From positions 52,312-116,311 of the forward strand of contig JAIXOR010000070.1 of NCBI GenBank assembly GCA_027486655.1: 64,000 nt of DNA, written 5' to 3'. The DNA is from Verrucomicrobiaceae bacterium. Lineage in GTDB: Bacteria; Verrucomicrobiota; Verrucomicrobiia; Verrucomicrobiales; Akkermansiaceae. The notes below the pieces were generated by a model. It worked only from the letters and a program-made list of their open reading frames with translations, did no database searches and was not told the DNA's origin. Shown piece by piece: positions 60,142 to 64,000 of this stretch; position 1 is the first letter of the stretch, and each line of letters opens with the position of its first letter. The translations under genes were made by a program, and so were the position numbers.

Positions 60142-62523
60142 TCACTGGCTCGGCGTTTCGCTGATTAGGATCCTGCCGTTCGCCGCTCTGAGTTGCAGCA
60201 CTTCTCCCGCTGACATTTTCACATTCAGCAGCGCATCGGCCACCAAGGTCCCGAGCATCCGATCCATCGCCCGCTCCAGATTCCTCGCCCCATACTCTGC
60301 GCTGAATCCTTCGCGCAGGATCAGTTCCATTACGCTATCTTCCAGCTCCACCGTCACACCCCGATCAGCCAGACGTTGATTGAGTTGCGCTATCAGTTTC
60401 CCGACAATTTCCCGCGCCTCCTGCATGCCGAGCGGCTTGAAATGCACGATCTTCGTCAGCCGGTTCACCAGCTCCGGGCGCAAATGCCGCCGGATGGCCT
60501 CTTCTACGGGAGCGTGGGCGTCCCGCCCGCATTTTTCCTCTTCCGCACCAAACCCCATCCTTCTCTTCTTCGCCTCCCCGCTGCCGAGATTGCTCGTCAG
60601 AATGATCACCGCCTCCCGGAAATTGCATTTTCTGCCCTGTGAATCAGTTAGGATGCCGTCGTCAAAAATCTGCAAAAACAAATCCAGCACCTTGGGATGG
60701 GCCTTCTCGATCTCATCGAACAACACCACGCTGTAGGGATGCGTGCGGATCGCGTCTGTTAGCTGGCCGCCCTCATCATGTCCGACATATCCCGGCGGCG
60801 AGCCGATGAGCTTGGAAACCGCGTGCTCTTCCATGAACTCGGACATGTCGAAGCGGATCAGCCGCTTCTCGTCGTTAAACAAAAACTCGGCCAAGGCCTT
60901 TGCCAGTTCGGTCTTGCCGGTGCCGGTGGGGCCTGCGAACAGAAACACACCCGCCGGGCGCTCCGGTTTCTTCAATCCCGCCCGTGCCAGCCGCACTGCC
61001 TCCGCTACGGCAGCGATCGCCTCCGGCTGGCCTTTGACCCGTTGCGTCAAAAGCAATTCCATTTCCTTCAATCGCCGCCCTTCATCCGCCGTCAATGTCC
61101 CCACCGGGATCCCACACCGCGCCGCCACCACTGCTGCAATCTCCTCTCTCCCCACAAAGTGGCTGGGACAACCTGTCTCAGACTGTTGAAGGGACAATTT
61201 GTCCCTTCCCTCTCCCGGCGGTGTCAGCGTCCGGAACCTTACCGCCGCACACGCCTGATCCACCAGATCGAGCGCCTTATCCGGCAGCCGCTGGTCCGGC
61301 AAATACCGCACCGACCACTCCACCGCCGCCCGCAGCGCGTCCTCCTCCAATTTCACCCCGTGGTGCTTCTCCATCCGCTCCTTCAATGCAGAGAGAATGA
61401 CCAGCGCTTCGTCGGGAGTCGGTTCCTCCACCCGCAGGACCTGAAACCGCCGCTCCAGCGCTCCGTCCTTCTCAATCGTCTGCCGGTATTCGCGGGTCGT
61501 CGTCGCGCCGATCACCCGGATCGCCCCCCTCGCTAACGCAGGCTTGAGGATGTTCGCCGCGTCCATGCTGCCGCTGGCAGATCCTGCACCCAGTAGCAGG
61601 TGAATCTCGTCGATGAACAGGATCGGCTTCGGCTCCTGCGATGCCTCCTGCACCACCGCTTGCATCCGCTCCTCGAACTCGCCGCGATACTTGGTTCCCG
61701 CCACCAACGAGGTCAGGGAAACCTCGATCACCCGCACGCCCGCCAGCTCTTTCGGCATATTCCCCGCAGCAACCAACTGGGCAAATCCCTCGACCAGCCC
61801 GGTTTTACCCACGCCCGGCTCGCCGACGAGAATCACGTGGTTCTTCCGGCTCTGCAACAGGACTTGAGTCATCCGCACCAACTCGGCCCGCCGACCGATC
61901 AATGGCGGCAGCGCTCCGCGACTTGCCAGATCAGTCAGGTCCCGGCCGAAGCGCTCCAAGGCACCCTTGCCGGCTGCCTTCGGCGCGGCTGGCGCACCTT
62001 CTGCCTGTTCCGCGGGACGAAAACCCGCGATCAACCCGGCCACCAGGCATCTCAGCACCTCCGGTGGCTGAAAGCCGAGCCGTTCCAAGGCCCGGTTCAC
62101 CGCCGGGTCGTCCCCATGATCCGCCATGGAAACCAGCACATGGGCCGGACGCAAGCGCCCGTCCTCGCTGCTGGCAATCGCCATTCCCTCCTTGAAACTC
62201 CTCCGCAGGGCCGGACTCCGGTGCAGCGGACGCTCCGGGATGTGACACTCCTTGCCAAGCTCCGCCCGGATCGCCCGCCGCAGCTTCACGGGTGACAATC
62301 CAGCCGTCGCAAAGCTCTCGCGCAGTTCCAGAAAATCCGCCTCCACCTGTGTCTCCACCGCCCGCAACTCCGGAGTCCCCGCTTTGAGTAACTCGGGAAC
62401 CGGGATATCCACTGCTTTGCAAATCCCCACCCAGAAGTGAGCGGAGCCGATTTCGGAAAAGCCTGCGTTCGCGGCTTCCGCTTCGGCGAGGCTCCAGGTG
62501 ATGTCGATGGAGGGGGATGTCAT
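60142..62523 (-). CDS. ClpA/ClpC-type double AAA+ ATPase
   Basis: A 793-residue Hsp100-like protein with an N-terminal Clp-repeat-like domain and two AAA+ rings: Walker A GEPGVGKT and later GPTGTGKTELAKALAEFL; sensor and Walker B FIDEIHLL and LFDEIEKAHP; the SPPGYVGHDEGGQLT pore-type loop of ring 2. It lacks the coiled middle domain of ClpB and resembles ClpA/ClpC. The IGF/L ClpP-binding tripeptide is not evident. A KCGRDAHAP stretch before the RRHLRPELVNRL motif is encoded by a palindromic DNA element. It overlaps the 62520 gene by 4 nt, so it is the third gene of a compact operon. Confidence 0.9.
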   Translation of the reverse strand: MTSPSIDITWSLAEAEAANAGFSEIGSAHFWVGICKAVDIPVPELLKAGTPELRAVETQVEADFLELRESFATAGLSPVKLRRAIRAELGKECHIPERPLHRSPALRRSFKEGMAIASSEDGRLRPAHVLVSMADHGDDPAVNRALERLGFQPPEVLRCLVAGLIAGFRPAEQAEGAPAAPKAAGKGALERFGRDLTDLASRGALPPLIGRRAELVRMTQVLLQSRKNHVILVGEPGVGKTGLVEGFAQLVAAGNMPKELAGVRVIEVSLTSLVAGTKYRGEFEERMQAVVQEASQEPKPILFIDEIHLLLGAGSASGSMDAANILKPALARGAIRVIGATTTREYRQTIEKDGALERRFQVLRVEEPTPDEALVILSALKERMEKHHGVKLEEDALRAAVEWSVRYLPDQRLPDKALDLVDQACAAVRFRTLTPPGEGRDKLSLQQSETGCPSHFVGREEIAAVVAARCGIPVGTLTADEGRRLKEMELLLTQRVKGQPEAIAAVAEAVRLARAGLKKPERPAGVFLFAGPTGTGKTELAKALAEFLFNDEKRLIRFDMSEFMEEHAVSKLIGSPPGYVGHDEGGQLTDAIRTHPYSVVLFDEIEKAHPKVLDLFLQIFDDGILTDSQGRKCNFREAVIILTSNLGSGEAKKRRMGFGAEEEKCGRDAHAPVEEAIRRHLRPELVNRLTKIVHFKPLGMQEAREIVGKLIAQLNQRLADRGVTVELEDSVMELILREGFSAEYGARNLERAMDRMLGTLVADALLNVKMSAGEVLQLRAANGRILISETPSQ
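60508..60535. repeat. REP-like palindromic element inside the AAA+ gene
   Basis: GTGGGCG TCC CGCCCGC (60514-60530) is a 7-bp GC stem (one wobble) with a 3-nt loop inside GGGAGCGTGGGCGTCCCGCC. It is in frame, adding about a dozen residues at a linker where relatives have none. I saw no second copy in this window. I recall similar dispersed elements in verrucomicrobial genomes, but cannot confirm it here. Confidence 0.45.
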
Positions 62524-63125
62524 GGGATTTGACTATTTCCAGGTTGAATGCGTGGCCGGGGTCGTCTGAGTGCATCGAACAGCAATCGCTGGAAAGCATC
62601 AATCATCGCTTTGCAAACATCACGGATGGCATCCAGCTTGATCTCTGGCTCCGATAGCGTAAAATGGGCCAGTTGCTTATTGCTCCAGTGATAAACTTTC
62701 ACCAATTGCATTTCCAATGGGACCGGCATCATGGCGCTAGACTGCCCAATAAGTTGTGTCTTTGTAGCCCAAGGCAACCCAAAATGCTCGATTCCCAAAT
62801 CGTCCTTGCGACGCTTATCGATAGGGATGACAGAGCCAGTCTTGGCTTCACATGTCAGGCCAAAGAACTCCAGAGATTTCCGGCAGTCGAGAATCGCCAT
62901 TTGGATCACAGGTGTGGTGACAAATCCGCAGTTTTTTCCGGGAATCTCTACGCTACGCCCTTCTCCCAGAAGGCAAACGGTTGCCTGAGGTGGTGGTAGA
63001 GCAGTGCACGCATACTCAATGAGTAAATCGGAAACATGCCATGCTAGACTAAAGTTGTGGAGCATGAGATCGATGGAATTCACAATCACTCGGTCTTGTT
63101 CTGAATCGCTTAGTTCTCGTTTCAT
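62520..63125 (-). CDS. Helical protein of unknown function, middle gene of the cyclase-like operon
   Basis: A 201-residue soluble protein with predicted helices (VIVNSIDLMLHNFSLAWHVS, VCKAMIDAFQRLLFDALRR) around a beta-rich centre (ATVCLLGEGRSVEIPGKNCG). No signal peptide or membrane segment is seen. TPVIQMAILDCRKSLEFFG looks like a conserved motif of a family I do not recognise. It overlaps both neighbours by 4 nt (62520-62523 and 63122-63125). The DNA is AT-richer than the flanking genome, suggesting recent transfer. Confidence 0.75.
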   Translation of the reverse strand: MKRELSDSEQDRVIVNSIDLMLHNFSLAWHVSDLLIEYACTALPPPQATVCLLGEGRSVEIPGKNCGFVTTPVIQMAILDCRKSLEFFGLTCEAKTGSVIPIDKRRKDDLGIEHFGLPWATKTQLIGQSSAMMPVPLEMQLVKVYHWSNKQLAHFTLSEPEIKLDAIRDVCKAMIDAFQRLLFDALRRPRPRIQPGNSQIP

Positions 63126-63844
63126 ACAGGAATTTCTATTTCAGCAAGAGGCGGATAACAGCATCTAGCCCTTATTGCACCATTAAACCTCTGTGCGAGC
63201 CAGAGCCATTTTTCAAAGTGAACTTCACCTTTCGATTCCCTCAGATTTCTGATCAAGTGATGGCGGACATCCGTCATAAACAAGCCTCTCGGGTCGTATC
63301 CCTCGGCGGCAAGATCCGCAGCATCACCCAAAAATGGAGTATCAACCATTGGTTTCACGAATCTCCGAAAATCGTCGTCCGTATCCAAATACTCAGAAGA
63401 GATCAAAATTGGGTATCGATCCTCTAAATTCTCATCAAGCAGGATTCGTGGATTCTTGGCATAAATAGATTCAAGTTCATGTGCACGAACAATTCCTTCG
63501 CCATAGAGAAGTCCATTTTCGTGGATGGTCTTCCCAACCGCTATTCCCCCACGGATTGCAATTCCAAGATGCAAAAGTCTATTCTGTAAATCCGAACACA
63601 CATGAACCAAGAACGCTATCTTTTCGGGCCTGATCGAGACGGCAATGCAATCCGAGAAAACTGAAACCTGCATTTCCGAAAGAATCTTGGATGGCATTGA
63701 CGAATACCGCTCCTGTTCCTTAATTAGCCTTATAGCGTTATGCAAATTGACCCTGAGCGTCTCGTTATCGCCAATCCGAGATACAAGCGTGCGCATTCCA
63801 AGAATATCCATGAAAGCTACTGCGCGATCGATGTAATTTGACAT
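63122..63844 (-). CDS. Class III nucleotidyl-cyclase-like protein
   Basis: A 240-residue protein with a cyclase-homology pattern. AFMDILGMRTLV (Asp13) and SVFSDCIAVS (Asp65) place the two metal-binding aspartates; IAIRGGIAVGK (about 97-105) and YGEGIVRAHELES (about 114-126) are the other conserved blocks. Where catalytic cyclases keep Asn and Arg in that last block, this protein has Val and Glu, so catalysis is uncertain. Relatives include the cyclases of Pycsar defence systems, but also uncharacterised homologues. The gene is AT-rich, first in a 4-nt-overlapping operon, and starts 39 nt from an insertion-sequence end. Confidence 0.75.
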   Translation of the reverse strand: MSNYIDRAVAFMDILGMRTLVSRIGDNETLRVNLHNAIRLIKEQERYSSMPSKILSEMQVSVFSDCIAVSIRPEKIAFLVHVCSDLQNRLLHLGIAIRGGIAVGKTIHENGLLYGEGIVRAHELESIYAKNPRILLDENLEDRYPILISSEYLDTDDDFRRFVKPMVDTPFLGDAADLAAEGYDPRGLFMTDVRHHLIRNLRESKGEVHFEKWLWLAQRFNGAIRARCCYPPLAEIEIPV

Positions 63845-63882
63845 GGTTGCAAAGATTTTCCTGTAAAAATTTTGGACTTATT

Positions 63883-64000
63883 TGGAGTGCCCCCAAAAGT
63901 TGATCCACTTCTTATGAGAGTTGGTGGTGTGGTTTCGGTTTGTTAGGTCTGGTTGAAGTTGTCTTGCGCGCACCAGAATCGGATGCCGGACGGCTCTTTA
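63883..64000 (-). mobile_element. End of an IS3-family-like insertion sequence (cut by the window edge)
   Basis: TGGAGTGCCCCCAAAAGTTG (from 63883) followed by ATCCACTT has the form of IS3-family terminal repeats: 5'-TG start and the CCCCAAAAGTTG core. The rest of the element runs off the right edge. The transposase would be read on the minus strand towards this end. Since only one end is seen, the family is provisional. Confidence 0.5.
63944..63999 (-). CDS. Possible 3' end of an IS transposase (partial)
   Basis: One minus-strand frame open to the edge reads KEPSGIRFWCAQDNFNQT and stops at 63944-63946; a second frame is open to a stop at 63913-63915. Which is the transposase cannot be decided from 56 nt. 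Listed only because IS3-like elements carry their transposase stop just inside this terminal repeat. Confidence 0.25.

Overview
The window looks like chromosomal DNA of a high-GC member of the Verrucomicrobia, probably near Verrucomicrobiaceae/Luteolibacter; the phylum is a fair inference, the genus a guess. The signs are: a DUF1549/DUF1553 protein paired with a Tat-exported DUF1501 protein, a sulfatase/fucosidase/Gfo-Idh cluster, a TIGR03790 protein, a fused SecDF, a SecA of about 1020 residues with a SEC-C tail, and high GC throughout except at the right end. No rRNA, CRISPR array, phage or replication origin is seen. No gene-free stretch exceeds about 300 nt; the largest are 3416-3694 and 36943-37185, and I recognise nothing coding in either.

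Layout. 0-3.2 kb: Gfo/Idh oxidoreductase and a UvrD/PcrA helicase. 3.3-10 kb: tRNA-Tyr, then secA, two small membrane proteins and tex on the minus strand. 10-13.3 kb: three envelope proteins, the last a DUF2330 protein. 13.4-20.6 kb: a Type I restriction-modification island on the minus strand (hsdM, hsdS, a four-helix-bundle/zinc-ribbon gene, a Fic AMPylase with a winged helix, hsdR). It lies at the 3' end of tRNA-Ser and carries a broken N-terminal piece that looks like a DUF2075 gene. 20.9-32.8 kb: housekeeping genes (pyrimidine-nucleoside phosphorylase, tRNA-Gln, TspO, pdxA, infA, scpA, metF) mixed with membrane, lipoprotein, TPR, AsmA-like and EF-hand proteins. 32.9-36.9 kb: the export/queuosine operon tgt-yajC-secDF. 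37.2-41.5 kb: a secreted Cys/Lys/Glu repeat protein, a Nudix hydrolase and the DUF1549-DUF1501 pair. 41.5-44.6 kb: a probable operon of a cyclophilin, plsY, gpsA and dedA. 44.8-52.2 kb: an MFS transporter, a TlpA-like lipoprotein, an MBL-fold hydrolase, TIGR03790, DUF2851, thiS and tRNA-Asn. 52.3-58.9 kb: a sulfated-fucose utilisation cluster. 59.0-60.1 kb: queF-queC.

The right end (60.1-63.9 kb) is the most unusual part. Three genes overlap by 4 nt each and encode a class III nucleotidyl-cyclase-like protein, a helical protein of unknown function and a ClpA/C-type AAA+ ATPase. The first two are visibly AT-richer than the rest of the window, and an IS3-type inverted-repeat end lies only 39 nt upstream of the first start codon. 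This is the best candidate for an undescribed (defence-like) system.

Two regulatory patterns recur. Several genes have a TTGC-type -35 and a TA-rich -10 placed so that transcription would start at or within a few bases of the start codon, suggesting leaderless mRNAs. All four tRNA genes have a T-rich stretch plus a TTGNNA -35 box about 45-54 nt upstream. HsdS has two nearly identical target-recognition domains, predicting a palindromic methylation target.
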